A stretch of 48,535 nt of DNA from Clostridia bacterium. GTDB taxonomy: Bacteria; Bacillota; Clostridia; Oscillospirales; Butyricicoccaceae. The stretch covers positions 1 through 48,535 of the forward strand of contig JAFQUM010000025.1 of the NCBI GenBank assembly GCA_017408485.1. The letters run 5' to 3'. Position numbers and translations under genes: made by a program. The notes beneath the pieces are model-generated. The model did no database searches. It worked only from the letters and a program-made list of their open reading frames with translations, and was not told the DNA's origin. Below, in pieces: positions 8,879 through 16,213 of this stretch. The first letter of the stretch is position 1. The number at the start of each line of letters is the position of its first letter.

Positions 8879-9034
8879 CTCTTCCTCAGTTTCGGTTACG
8901 CTCCTCAGTCCCACTACCGAGTCTACAGGGAGAGAGAATACCATTGCTTTGGTTTCGGTATGAGCGCCCGCCTTTTCCATAATGGATTTCATAATAGAGT
9001 CGCGGTCGGACTTTTTGCTTACGATTTTCCTCAT
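8876..9034 (-). pseudogene. C-terminal remnant of a P-II-like nitrogen regulator
   Basis: A 52-residue open frame from ATG 9034 reads KKSDRDSIMKSIMEKAGAH followed by FSLPVDSVVGL, which I recognise as the end of the P-II-like family (K.DRD.IM..IM...G...... .VFSLPV..V.GL). The first two thirds of a P-II protein, including the T-loop, are absent upstream, where only about 120 bases separate it from the ZIP gene on the other strand. There is no clear ribosome site. I call it a truncated gene. Its stop codon TAA lies in the terminal CAATTTTA of hairpin repeat copy E, so insertion of the repeat and loss of the gene may be connected. Confidence 0.6.
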
Positions 9035-9157
9035 TTCCCGCAGTATTTAGATCAGGCGCATTAATTTCCGTTTTCATTGTATCATACAAGCATACTTTTG
9101 TCCATAATTCACACGACTAACGTTCGGTAAATATACTGTAAAGAATGGAGGTCTGTT

Positions 9158-9946
9158 ATGGAATGGTTTTTAGCGCTCAGTCCCGCGATTCAAGGGCTGC
9201 TTGCCACCCTTTTCACATATTTTGTAACGGCAGTCGGTGCGTCATTGGTATTCTTTTTTAAGGATGTAAAAAAAGCGCCCCTGCACCTTATGATGGGATT
9301 TGCGGCGGGTGTAATGATCGCCGCATCCTTTTGGTCGCTGCTCTCCCCCGCCATTGAGCTTTCGGCAAGCTTGGGGCATAACGCTTGGCTGACCGCCGCC
9401 ATCGGCTTTTGCAGCGGCGGACTGTTTATAATTATATCAGATATTCTATTGTCAAAAATGTCGATTCTCAGCAGCAAGGGCAAAGGCTATAAACGCTCAT
9501 TGATGCTTGTTGGCGCGGTGACCTTGCATAATATCCCCGAAGGCTTGGCGGTGGGTGTTGCCTTTGGCAGCGCCGCTTTGGGATTGGAAGGTTCAACAGT
9601 GGTCTCGGCAATGCTGCTCGCCTTTGGGATAGGTGTGCAGAACTTTCCCGAAGGGCTGTGTGCCGCCCTGCCCGTCAGACAGATGGGCGCGGGCAGAATG
9701 AAAAGCTTTCTCATCGGGCAATGCTCGGGCGCAGTCGAGCCGATTGCGGGTGTAATAGGGGTGCTTGCCGCAATGAGCGTGCGGGCGCTGTTGCCTTTTG
9801 CTCTGACATTTTCGGCGGGTGCAATGATCGCAGTGGTCTGCTCGGAGCTGATTCCCGAGTCCTTTTCGGAGAATAAGATACTCGCATCGGTGGGAGTTAT
9901 GCTCGGTTTTACCGTAATGATGGTTTTAGATGTTGCATTGGGTTAA
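9158..9946 (+). CDS. ZIP family divalent metal transporter
   Basis: Inner membrane transporter of zinc or related divalent metals (ZupT-like). The 262-residue protein has about eight membrane segments. The two metal-site motifs of the family are clear: HNIPEG at 124-129 in the fourth segment and QNFPEG at 161-166 in the fifth; these hold the His, Asn and Glu ligands. A cytoplasmic loop around 100-113 is short and lacks the His-rich stretch seen in some members. Start ATG 9158 follows an ATGGAGG ribosome site. It stands alone, and no metal-responsive operator is evident to me upstream. Confidence 0.93.
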   Translation: MEWFLALSPAIQGLLATLFTYFVTAVGASLVFFFKDVKKAPLHLMMGFAAGVMIAASFWSLLSPAIELSASLGHNAWLTAAIGFCSGGLFIIISDILLSKMSILSSKGKGYKRSLMLVGAVTLHNIPEGLAVGVAFGSAALGLEGSTVVSAMLLAFGIGVQNFPEGLCAALPVRQMGAGRMKSFLIGQCSGAVEPIAGVIGVLAAMSVRALLPFALTFSAGAMIAVVCSELIPESFSENKILASVGVMLGFTVMMVLDVALG

Positions 9947-9975
9947 AAATAATAAAAAGTTTTTTCAAAAAAGAC

Positions 9976-10004
9976 TTGATTTCCTACGGCTAATGTGGTA
10001 TTAT
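9976..10004 (+). promoter_or_regulatory. Promoter of tRNA-Pro
   Basis: TTGATT (9976-9981), 17-base spacer, TATTAT (9999-10004), 11 bases before the mature tRNA start. Confidence 0.65.
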
Positions 10005-10015
10005 AACCCTTGCAT

Positions 10016-10092
10016 CCGGGTGTGGCGCAGCTTGGTAGCGCGCTTGACTGGGGGTCAAGAGGCCGCAGGTTCAAGTCCTGTCACTCGGACCA
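10016..10092 (+). tRNA. tRNA-Pro (anticodon GGG)
   Basis: A 77-base cloverleaf with encoded CCA. The acceptor stem CCGGGTG pairs with CACTCGG (one G-U), the D arm is GCGC/GCGC with loop AGCTTGGTA, the anticodon stem CTTGA/TCAAG encloses loop CTGGGGG with anticodon GGG at 10050-10052, and the T arm GCAGG-TTCAAGT-CCTGT is normal. It reads Pro codons CCC and CCU. Confidence 0.96.
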
Positions 10093-10094
10093 TA

Positions 10095-10166
10095 AAAGAC
10101 AGTTGCTCTTTTGAGCGGCTGTCTTTTTTGTTTTGCTTGGCGCAGGACTTGAACCTGCGGACTCTT
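10095..10166. repeat. 72-bp direct repeat, copy 1 (terminator plus inverted tRNA tail)
   Basis: Contains the terminator and then, on the minus strand, a T-arm-like piece CCGCAGGTTCAAGTCCTG that equals the T arm of the tRNA-Pro. Matches 11311-11382 at 68 of 72 positions by my count. Confidence 0.8.
10096..10129 (+). terminator. Terminator after tRNA-Pro
   Basis: Stem AAGACAGTTGCTC-tttt-GAGCGGCTGTCTT (with G-U pairs) plus T-run. The same terminator is found again at 11312. Confidence 0.88.
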
Positions 10167-10222
10167 CTAATCAATCAGTGGCCGCAGGTAGCCCAGGCTC
10201 ACAAAGTGAGCCGGCCGGGCTA

Positions 10223-10250
10223 CAGGTTCAAGTCCTGTCACTCGGACCAT
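10223..10250 (+). repeat. Duplicate of the tRNA-Pro 3' end
   Basis: 28 bases identical to tRNA-Pro 10066-10093, starting CAGGTTCAAGTCCTG and ending CGGACCAT, 157 bases further on. Preceded by a nested hairpin GTAGCCC-(GGCTCAC-aaa-GTGAGCC)-GGGCTAC at 10188-10222. The piece cannot form a whole tRNA. Such tail duplications are the usual mark of site-specific insertion into a tRNA gene. Confidence 0.75.
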
Positions 10251-10253
10251 ATT

Positions 10254-10291
10254 GAAACGCAAGTATTGATACAATACTTGCGTTTCTTTTT
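10254..10291 (+). terminator. Rho-independent terminator
   Basis: Stem GAAACGCAAGTATTG-ata-CAATACTTGCGTTTC followed by TTTTTG, right behind the duplicated tRNA tail. Confidence 0.85.
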
Positions 10292-10416
10292 GTTATTCAG
10301 AAGTTCTTGTGCCGCAAGGCTTTGCGGACTTTTAGCTCTTTTGCAAAGTGTCATCGTGGCTTTGCTTGATATCCACCGAGGACAAAAGTACAGATTTTCT
10401 GCAGATTTCTGATCAT

Positions 10417-10447
10417 AATGACACTTTTCAAAGTTAAAAGTGTCATT
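10417..10447. repeat. Inverted repeat upstream of the orphan gene
   Basis: AATGACACTTTT-caaagtt-AAAAGTGTCATT, perfect 12-base arms, about 85 bases before the gene at 10531. No T-run follows, so an operator or a cruciform site is as likely as a terminator. Confidence 0.55.
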
Positions 10448-10530
10448 GTAATAATGCTTCATCAGTGATATAATAGAAGAATAAGGAAATCCATGCATAA
10501 TGTTAATGCTTAATTATTGGAGTACAATTT

Positions 10531-11175
10531 ATGAGGATGAAAGATCGATTTGCGAAGGAACTAATTGATTTCGCGTATAAATACGAGGAAAAGGTTAACA
10601 ACCCCCATGTTCGTAAACGCCGAGAAAGGCAACGGGAGGCCTTGGATGAACTTTTTCGAAGGAATAGAACACCGTGCAAATTCGACAATGGTATCACCTC
10701 AGAGTTGTTTCAGATTATTGCAATCCAATCTATGCATTGTATACCACGAATAATTTCTATTGAGGTCAGCGGCGCAAGAGTCTCTGGTCAGGCAAAATCG
10801 CAAACTGAACGTTCCGTTTCTAATTTTATTGTGGATTTTAACAACTATGGAAATGTAAATGGTAATTTTGCAACATGGTCGGATAATATTGAATCAGGAA
10901 TTCCTTCTATGTTGGGCGAACTTATGAAAAAAGACATTAAAACCGTATTACGGGGAGAATCGCTAGATTATGAAGAAGCAGTAAAAAAAGAGCGTGCGGA
11001 AACTATCTCAGCAGCCCGTGCCGCAGCGCTAAAAAGGGAGGTCAAGGATAACGATCGCAAACAGCGCGCTAAAACGAGAAAAAAACAGAGATTAATGAGG
11101 AAACTTGGTATAGCAGCCCTTATAATATGGTTTATACTACTTTCAGGCTTGTCTTTGTTATCACACTTGAACTGA
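10531..11175 (+). CDS. Orphan protein with coiled, charged N-terminal part and a C-terminal membrane anchor
   Basis: I do not recognise a family. The 214-residue protein is rich in Arg, Lys and Glu, with helical charged stretches at 1-50 and 145-190, a central part with possible beta structure (about 60-120; SGARVSGQAKSQTERSV, FNNYGNVNGNF), and one hydrophobic segment at about 191-211 (LGIAALIIWFILLSGLSLL) at the very end. This is a tail-anchored layout. A GGAG ribosome site lies 9 bases before ATG 10531; ATG 10537 is an alternative start. Codon use looks poorer in the favoured host codons than its neighbours, and it lies between two copies of a 72-bp repeat next to a tRNA, so it may have been acquired. 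Function unknown. Confidence 0.75.
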   Translation: MRMKDRFAKELIDFAYKYEEKVNNPHVRKRRERQREALDELFRRNRTPCKFDNGITSELFQIIAIQSMHCIPRIISIEVSGARVSGQAKSQTERSVSNFIVDFNNYGNVNGNFATWSDNIESGIPSMLGELMKKDIKTVLRGESLDYEEAVKKERAETISAARAAALKREVKDNDRKQRAKTRKKQRLMRKLGIAALIIWFILLSGLSLLSHLN

Positions 11176-11310
11176 TTATTATTTTGCTTTAATTATTTCC
11201 ACGGGAACCGGACTACATAAAAAGGTCCAGTTCAAAAAATAACATTTACACCGCTTTTCTGCCCGATGCACCGCTTGCAACTTGTATTAAAAATTGCGTT
11301 ATTACCCAGT

Positions 11311-11382
11311 GAAGACAGTTGCTCTTTTGAGCGGCTGTCTTTTTTGTTTTGCTTGGCACGGGACTTGATCCTGCGGACTCTT
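11311..11382. repeat. 72-bp direct repeat, copy 2
   Basis: Second copy of the terminator and inverted tRNA tail seen at 10095-10166, with 4 differences. Here no tRNA precedes it. The remaining part of the 11176-11477 gap holds this repeat and the promoter at 11409. Confidence 0.8.
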
Positions 11383-11408
11383 GGCACCGAAAAAGTTTTA
11401 TGTCCTTC

Positions 11409-11437
11409 TTTACAGTTTAATTTTTTTAATGTAAAAT
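11409..11437 (+). promoter_or_regulatory. Promoter of the M14 peptidase lipoprotein gene
   Basis: TTTACA (11409-11414), 17-base spacer, TAAAAT (11432-11437); an AAGGAGG ribosome site precedes ATG 11478. Confidence 0.65.
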
Positions 11438-11477
11438 ATATTCATAATATTATATATGATCTTCAAGGAGGAAAGGT

Positions 11478-14015
11478 ATGAGTTTACGCAAAAATAGAAT
11501 ATGGCTTGTCTCCGCACTGTGTGTCCTTTCGCTTTGCCTGATAATTTCGGGTTGTGACGATGGCAAGGTTGATGATGCTCCCAAAACAGACCAAGTTACA
11601 CCGCCCGTGGAGAACACCTCTCTTCCCGAGGGTTACAAGGCGGTGGAGTTTGTTGAGGCTCACGGGCAGGAATGGATCGACACGGGATATATTCCCACCG
11701 CCAACACACGCAGTGAGGTAGATTTTCAGGTCACCCTTTTATCTGCCGAATCCAATATGGGTGTTTACGGTCAATACAAGGGTAGCCGCCATCAGATATT
11801 TTATTCGTTGGATGATGACGAGTTGACCTTCGGCGTTGGCGCGGCTGCATCCCATCAGATGTTTGACACCGAACGGCATTTTGCCATCTTAGACAACAAA
11901 AGTGCTTCCGTCACCCTTGATGGAGTGAAGATAGCCGCTACCGGCGGCAAATATTCCTCGGCAGACGGCGAAATGTCCATTTATCTTTTCGGCGCAAATC
12001 AAGCAGAAAAGTTTTCATCCCATGCGCGAATATTCAGCGCTGAAATATATGAAAATGACAAGCTTATACACAAATACATTCCATGTTATGGAGAAAAAGA
12101 GTTGGAATACGGTATGTACGATATGATTGATAACAAGTTTTTGAAAAACACATCCGGCGCAGGTCAGCTTACCAGCACTCCCATAACTTGCCTTACAGTG
12201 CCCAAGGGCATCACACTTGCGGTATATAACGGCTTCGGTGATGAAGAGATCGAGGAGATAAGCAAGGTCTCCGAAGAGGCTGAGGGCGAAGTGGTCAAGC
12301 ATTATTACGCTCTGCCCGAGGGAAATTACAACTATATGGCAAGGGGCGACGGCTATTACTCCGTCCATAAGAACTTTATCCTCACAGCCGCCGACCTTGA
12401 AAAGGGCGGCAAGCAGATAGACGCCAACCCCGGAAAGATGTCGGCTGAGCGCAAGTATGAAGCAAACCCCGAAAGAGTTATCTACTCTTTCACCGATGAG
12501 CTACTCAACTCCGAGCTGATGAGTATGGATGCTCTGCTTTCAAAATATCCCAAGCTGCTTGATACTCCCGCATTTTCTCCCGACAAGGCCAATGCTCAGT
12601 TTACCTCTCAGGAGGAAATGGCAGCATTTATTGCAGATCTTGACAAAAAGGCTGACAATATGTATGTCTACACGGTAGGAAAGACCGCAAACGGCAAGGA
12701 TATCTATCTCACTGTTCACAGTGATGAAAACCTTGATGGCAAGACTCTTGAGGAAGCCGCCGCGGCTTTAAAGGCAAACGGCAAGCCTACCATTTGTCTA
12801 TATGGATTGATTCACGGACTTGAGCCTTCCGGCGGTGAAGGCCCCTTGGCTACTATCAGGATGCTTGCCGAGGAATATGGCAAGACAGTACTCGGCGATG
12901 TTAATGTCATTGTTCTGCCGTGGATAAACGGCGACGGCGCTGAGGGATATCTTTACGGCACTCCCGGCGGTTGTGACAACCTGAACAGATATAATCTCTC
13001 CGTAGATTATCCCGAGCTTGAGGCGACCCACCTTGTATATAACCTGTTTATGCCCGAGGTAGTGGCATCCTCCCACGAAAAAGGCTTAAGAAACAATGGC
13101 GGTGTGGCTTATTCGGGAACACTTATGGATGTTGGTCTTGATATAAGTGTAAACCTCAACAGCACCCGTCCCCTTTGCGCACTTTCAAAGGACATGATGA
13201 AAGCGGTCATTGAGCTTTCTGCCGCTGACGGATTCAGAATGGACCGTCACGAGCAGGCAGATGTAAGCGGACAATACCCCGTTGTTGATATGAACTATTT
13301 CGGTCTGCGTGGCAGTGTCAGCTTCCTTATCGAAGTTCCCGGCATTCGCGCTCCCAAAGACAATTATGAGCGCCGCACCGCATCACACTTCGTAGTTATG
13401 AAGAACATTATCGAGTATGTCATCCAAAACAGTGAAAAGGTAATGCAGACGGTTGCCGCTGACCGCAAGACTATTGCGGAAAACGGAGCTGTATTTGATG
13501 CAAGCGACCTGATAACCCTCCGTCACGGACAGAACTCCAAACCCGACTGGACGGCTGTAACTCCTCTTTACAGTATGACCGACGGAAGTCTGCTTGATGC
13601 CAACAACACAAGTGATGTGGTATTTTGGGAAACTCCCCTTGCCACCCGCACCCGTCCCACTGCATATGTTATTCCTGCCGATCTGAAGGATATTGAGTTT
13701 ATTCTTCACGCAATGGATTACAACGGAATCAGCTATTACAAGCTTTCCGCAGGGGAAAGCGCTCTGCTTCGCAGATACGGCGGCACTGTTGAAAAGGCTA
13801 CTCTGGAGGAAGAAAGCAAGGCTACCTTTGCAAATGGCGCGTATGTGTTCACTATGAATCAGGAAAGCGCCAATGCCCTTGCAATGCTCCTTGAACCCGA
13901 TGTATATCGCACCACCAGCTATGCCATCTCACTGGCTCAGGCAAAGAAGCTCGATGTTACAGATATCTACCGTTGCGAACGGGATCTTGTAGACGGCAAG
14001 CTTCCAATAGCATAA
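11478..14015 (+). CDS. M14 zinc carboxypeptidase-like lipoprotein with N-terminal LamG-like domain
   Basis: Cell-surface lipoprotein: signal peptide ending in lipobox IISGC (Cys26). Residues about 45-220 look like a concanavalin/LamG-type sugar or matrix binding domain (GQEWIDTGYIPTANTRSEVDF). About 340-660 is a family M14 metallocarboxypeptidase: zinc ligands His446 and Glu449 in IHGLEPSGGEG, the NLNRYN segment in the place of the substrate-binding DLNR, His533 (SSHEKG) as third ligand, and Glu619 (FLIEVPG) at the position of the catalytic Glu. The last 180 residues are an all-beta tail without a known name to me. It probably trims peptides or cell wall stem peptides outside the cell. Single gene with its own promoter and terminator. 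Confidence 0.88.
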   Translation: MSLRKNRIWLVSALCVLSLCLIISGCDDGKVDDAPKTDQVTPPVENTSLPEGYKAVEFVEAHGQEWIDTGYIPTANTRSEVDFQVTLLSAESNMGVYGQYKGSRHQIFYSLDDDELTFGVGAAASHQMFDTERHFAILDNKSASVTLDGVKIAATGGKYSSADGEMSIYLFGANQAEKFSSHARIFSAEIYENDKLIHKYIPCYGEKELEYGMYDMIDNKFLKNTSGAGQLTSTPITCLTVPKGITLAVYNGFGDEEIEEISKVSEEAEGEVVKHYYALPEGNYNYMARGDGYYSVHKNFILTAADLEKGGKQIDANPGKMSAERKYEANPERVIYSFTDELLNSELMSMDALLSKYPKLLDTPAFSPDKANAQFTSQEEMAAFIADLDKKADNMYVYTVGKTANGKDIYLTVHSDENLDGKTLEEAAAALKANGKPTICLYGLIHGLEPSGGEGPLATIRMLAEEYGKTVLGDVNVIVLPWINGDGAEGYLYGTPGGCDNLNRYNLSVDYPELEATHLVYNLFMPEVVASSHEKGLRNNGGVAYSGTLMDVGLDISVNLNSTRPLCALSKDMMKAVIELSAADGFRMDRHEQADVSGQYPVVDMNYFGLRGSVSFLIEVPGIRAPKDNYERRTASHFVVMKNIIEYVIQNSEKVMQTVAADRKTIAENGAVFDASDLITLRHGQNSKPDWTAVTPLYSMTDGSLLDANNTSDVVFWETPLATRTRPTAYVIPADLKDIEFILHAMDYNGISYYKLSAGESALLRRYGGTVEKATLEEESKATFANGAYVFTMNQESANALAMLLEPDVYRTTSYAISLAQAKKLDVTDIYRCERDLVDGKLPIA

Positions 14016-14029
14016 ATAACGCTATATTA

Positions 14030-14060
14030 AAAAGCTCCTTCAACCGAAGGAGTTTTTTTA
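14030..14060 (+). terminator. Terminator after the M14 peptidase gene
   Basis: AAAGCTCCTTC-aacc-GAAGGAGTTTTTTT, 15 bases after the stop codon. Confidence 0.88.
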
Positions 14061-14096
14061 CATCTGCGAACTTTTTGTGACTTTTAAGCTGAGTTA

Positions 14097-14125
14097 TTGA
14101 TTTTCGGGAATAAAAACTGTACAAT
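14097..14125 (+). promoter_or_regulatory. Promoter of the YugP-like protease gene
   Basis: TTGATT (14097-14102), 17-base spacer, TACAAT (14120-14125); GGAGG ribosome site before ATG 14163. Confidence 0.65.
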
Positions 14126-14162
14126 AGAGGATAATATATAACAAAACTTTGGAGGCGATACA

Positions 14163-14849
14163 ATGTTATTTTGGGACTATACATATATATTGGTTCTCAT
14201 CGGTGCGTTGATATGCTCCGTTGCGGCGATCAATGTCAAAAGCACCTTCAACCGCTACAGCTCCATCCATAATGCAAGAGGAATGACCGGCCGTGATGCC
14301 GCCGAGCGTGTTTTGCATCAGGCAGGCATCTATGATGTGCGGATCGAGCGGGTAAACGGAAGTCTTACCGACCATTATTCACCCAAGGAAAAGGTGTTGC
14401 GCCTTTCCGACAGTGTTTATAGCTCCACCTCGGTGGCGGCTATCGGTGTTGCCGCCCACGAATGCGGTCACGCGATTCAGCATGCAGTGGGCTATTCTCC
14501 CCTTAAGCTCCGCTCTGCCGCCGTCCCCGTTGCAAATATCGGTTCAAATCTCTATTGGCCCATCATACTTTTGGGACTGCTTTTCAGCGCGCCTATGCTT
14601 ACCAATATAGGCATTATCTTATTCTGCTTTGTGGTTCTGTTTCAGGTCATTACCCTGCCCGTTGAGTTCAACGCATCAAGAAGAGCGCTGGCGATCTTAA
14701 ATGATAACGGAATATTGGAAGGACGCGAGCTATCTTCCGCCCGAAAGGTGCTTTCCGCCGCAGCTATGACCTATGTTGCCGCTGTGCTTTCGGCACTGCT
14801 GCAGCTTTTCAGGCTGCTGCTTTTATCCCAGCGCAACCGCAGAGATTGA
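14163..14849 (+). CDS. Membrane zinc metallopeptidase, YugP type
   Basis: Member of the neutral zinc metallopeptidase family represented by B. subtilis YugP (Peptidase_Mx, DUF2268-unrelated). The HExxH zinc motif is HECGH at 99-103, in a segment VAAHECGHAIQHAVGYSP typical of the family. Hydrophobic segments lie at about 4-24, 120-165 (two passes) and near 195-220, so the active site faces a membrane-adjacent space. The family later motif EFNASRRA, which supplies a third ligand region, is present at about 176. Length of 228 residues is normal. The physiological substrate of the family is not known. Own promoter and terminator. Confidence 0.9.
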   Translation: MLFWDYTYILVLIGALICSVAAINVKSTFNRYSSIHNARGMTGRDAAERVLHQAGIYDVRIERVNGSLTDHYSPKEKVLRLSDSVYSSTSVAAIGVAAHECGHAIQHAVGYSPLKLRSAAVPVANIGSNLYWPIILLGLLFSAPMLTNIGIILFCFVVLFQVITLPVEFNASRRALAILNDNGILEGRELSSARKVLSAAAMTYVAAVLSALLQLFRLLLLSQRNRRD

Positions 14850-14862
14850 GTGAATATTTTTT

Positions 14863-14893
14863 AAAGACCGCTTTTGTTTAGCGGTCTTTTTTA
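14863..14893 (+). terminator. Terminator after the YugP-like gene
   Basis: AAAGACCGCT-tttgttt-AGCGGTCTTTTTT. Confidence 0.9.
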
Positions 14894-14906
14894 TTTGTTG
14901 CCATCC

Positions 14907-14949
14907 TTGACATTTTGGGTATCAGCCTTTAAAATTGTTATATAACAAT
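14907..14949 (+). promoter_or_regulatory. Promoter and putative operator of the GntR regulator gene
   Basis: TTGACA (14907-14912), 17-base spacer, TAAAAT (14930-14935). A perfect 16-base palindrome ATTGTTATATAACAAT (14934-14949) starts at the end of the -10 box and covers the expected start of transcription, a position that would block initiation. Autoregulation by the GntR protein encoded just downstream is the simplest reading. Confidence 0.6.
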
Positions 14950-14968
14950 CTCTCTGGAGGGATGTATT

Positions 14969-15946
14969 GTGACAAAAATGTTTCATATCGACCCGAGCTT
15001 AAAAATACCCATCTATCAGCAGCTTGTGGACGAGCTGCGCGCCAATATAAAAAACGGAAATCTGCCCATCGGCACTCGTCTTCCCACGGTGCGCGATCTG
15101 TCAGAGCAGCTTAATGTTGCACCCGGTACTATCAAGCGCGCCTATGACCAGCTCAATCTTGAAGGCTTTATCAAGCTTATTCAGGGCAGAGGCAGCTTTG
15201 TCAGCTACAAGCCTATGGGCAGCGCAAGCCGCAAGGACCGAGCTATGGCGGCTATCGATCAGGCGCTGAAGCAGATGGAGGAAATGGGCTTTTCTCTGTC
15301 GGAAATAAATATTTTTCTCAACTTAAAGCTTCGCGAGCTTGCGGATAAGCAGGATAATATCCGTGTTGAATTGGTGGAGGATTGTCCCGAATTGCTTTCA
15401 CAGATAAGCCGCCACCTGCGCAGGATAGACAGGATCGACCTTTATTCCACTATGCTGGACAATGTTATGGCTTATCCTTACACCCTTGACGAGGATACCG
15501 ATATAGTGGTCACCACCGCCCATTGTGCAGAAAACATCGAAGGCTTTTTGCCCGATAAAAAGAAACTGGCAAAAATCGCACTGCGTCTGTCTTCAAAGAC
15601 CACCAAGCAGATAATCAAGCTCTCCCCCGAGGATAGGGTGGGAATCATATGCGCTCATAGTAGCTTTGGAGAGATGGTATATCGCGCTTGCCGCAATTAT
15701 ACCGAAGCCGACTCGGTGGCTGAGCCCATCACCTTTAAGGATAATATTGGGGCATATATCAAGGATAAGACGGCGCTTTTGCTTCCCGAAGGATATGAGC
15801 AATATTGCTCAGCCGACACAATGCGGAGGCTGGCTCAATTTGGCAAAAGCAAGCCGCTGATAAACTGCCTGTATCATATAGACGAGGGCTCATTTATGTA
15901 TCTTCGTGAGAAGATAGAGCGACTTATAGAGAAAAAGAGTATTTGA
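14969..15946 (+). CDS. GntR family transcription regulator with long C-terminal sensor domain
   Basis: N-terminal winged helix of the GntR family (about residues 10-80): the YQQLVDELRANIKNG and LPTVRDLSEQLNVAPGTIKR segments are typical of the YtrA/YhcF-like group. The remaining 230 residues have alternating strands and helices (DIVVTTAHCAENIEGFLP, VGIICAHSSFGEMVYRACRN, ALLLPEGYEQYC) like a periplasmic-binding-protein-type sensor, with no aminotransferase motifs. The start is GTG 14969, 7 bases behind GGAGGG; ATG 14978 would lie too far. No metabolic gene follows in the same direction, so the regulated pathway is not visible beyond possible control of its own promoter. Confidence 0.88.
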   Translation: MTKMFHIDPSLKIPIYQQLVDELRANIKNGNLPIGTRLPTVRDLSEQLNVAPGTIKRAYDQLNLEGFIKLIQGRGSFVSYKPMGSASRKDRAMAAIDQALKQMEEMGFSLSEINIFLNLKLRELADKQDNIRVELVEDCPELLSQISRHLRRIDRIDLYSTMLDNVMAYPYTLDEDTDIVVTTAHCAENIEGFLPDKKKLAKIALRLSSKTTKQIIKLSPEDRVGIICAHSSFGEMVYRACRNYTEADSVAEPITFKDNIGAYIKDKTALLLPEGYEQYCSADTMRRLAQFGKSKPLINCLYHIDEGSFMYLREKIERLIEKKSI

Positions 15947-15947
15947 A

Positions 15948-15998
15948 ACCCCTCAGTCAAAACCGTTGGTTTTGACAGCTCCCCTGCCAGGGGAGCCG
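15948..15998. repeat. CCTC...GAGG hairpin repeat, copy 2
   Basis: CCCCTCAGTC, hairpin TCAAAACC-gtt-GGTTTTGA, then CAGCTCCCC-tgcca-GGGGAGCC. Same frame as 1876-1934 with a fully different but self-paired inner stem. Confidence 0.65.
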
Positions 15999-16051
15999 AG
16001 ATCGCGGCAAACAACGCAATTATTCAATGGGCAAAATACCATCTAAAGAAA

Positions 16052-16106
16052 AAAAGAAGCGCCGTGCAAAACGCTCTCTGTAGCCGTTTTGCACGACGCT
16101 TCTTTT
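16052..16106. terminator. Bidirectional terminator between the GntR and anti-sigma genes
   Basis: Long stem AAGAAGCGCCGTGCAAAACG / CGTTTTGCACGACGCTTCTT with A-run before and T-run after, lying between two convergent genes. Confidence 0.8.
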
Positions 16107-16213
16107 GGTCAGGAAGACCAATTTAGAAAATGAACTTTTTACATTTAATAAAAATACGGGCTTATACGGACGGATAAACATTGTGTTATTTAACCACCTC
16201 CCATATTTTGAGA

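Noticed and set aside
10140..10249. A second complete tRNA gene
   Set aside because: Only the T arm and acceptor 3' strand are present; acceptor 5' strand, D arm and anticodon arm are missing.
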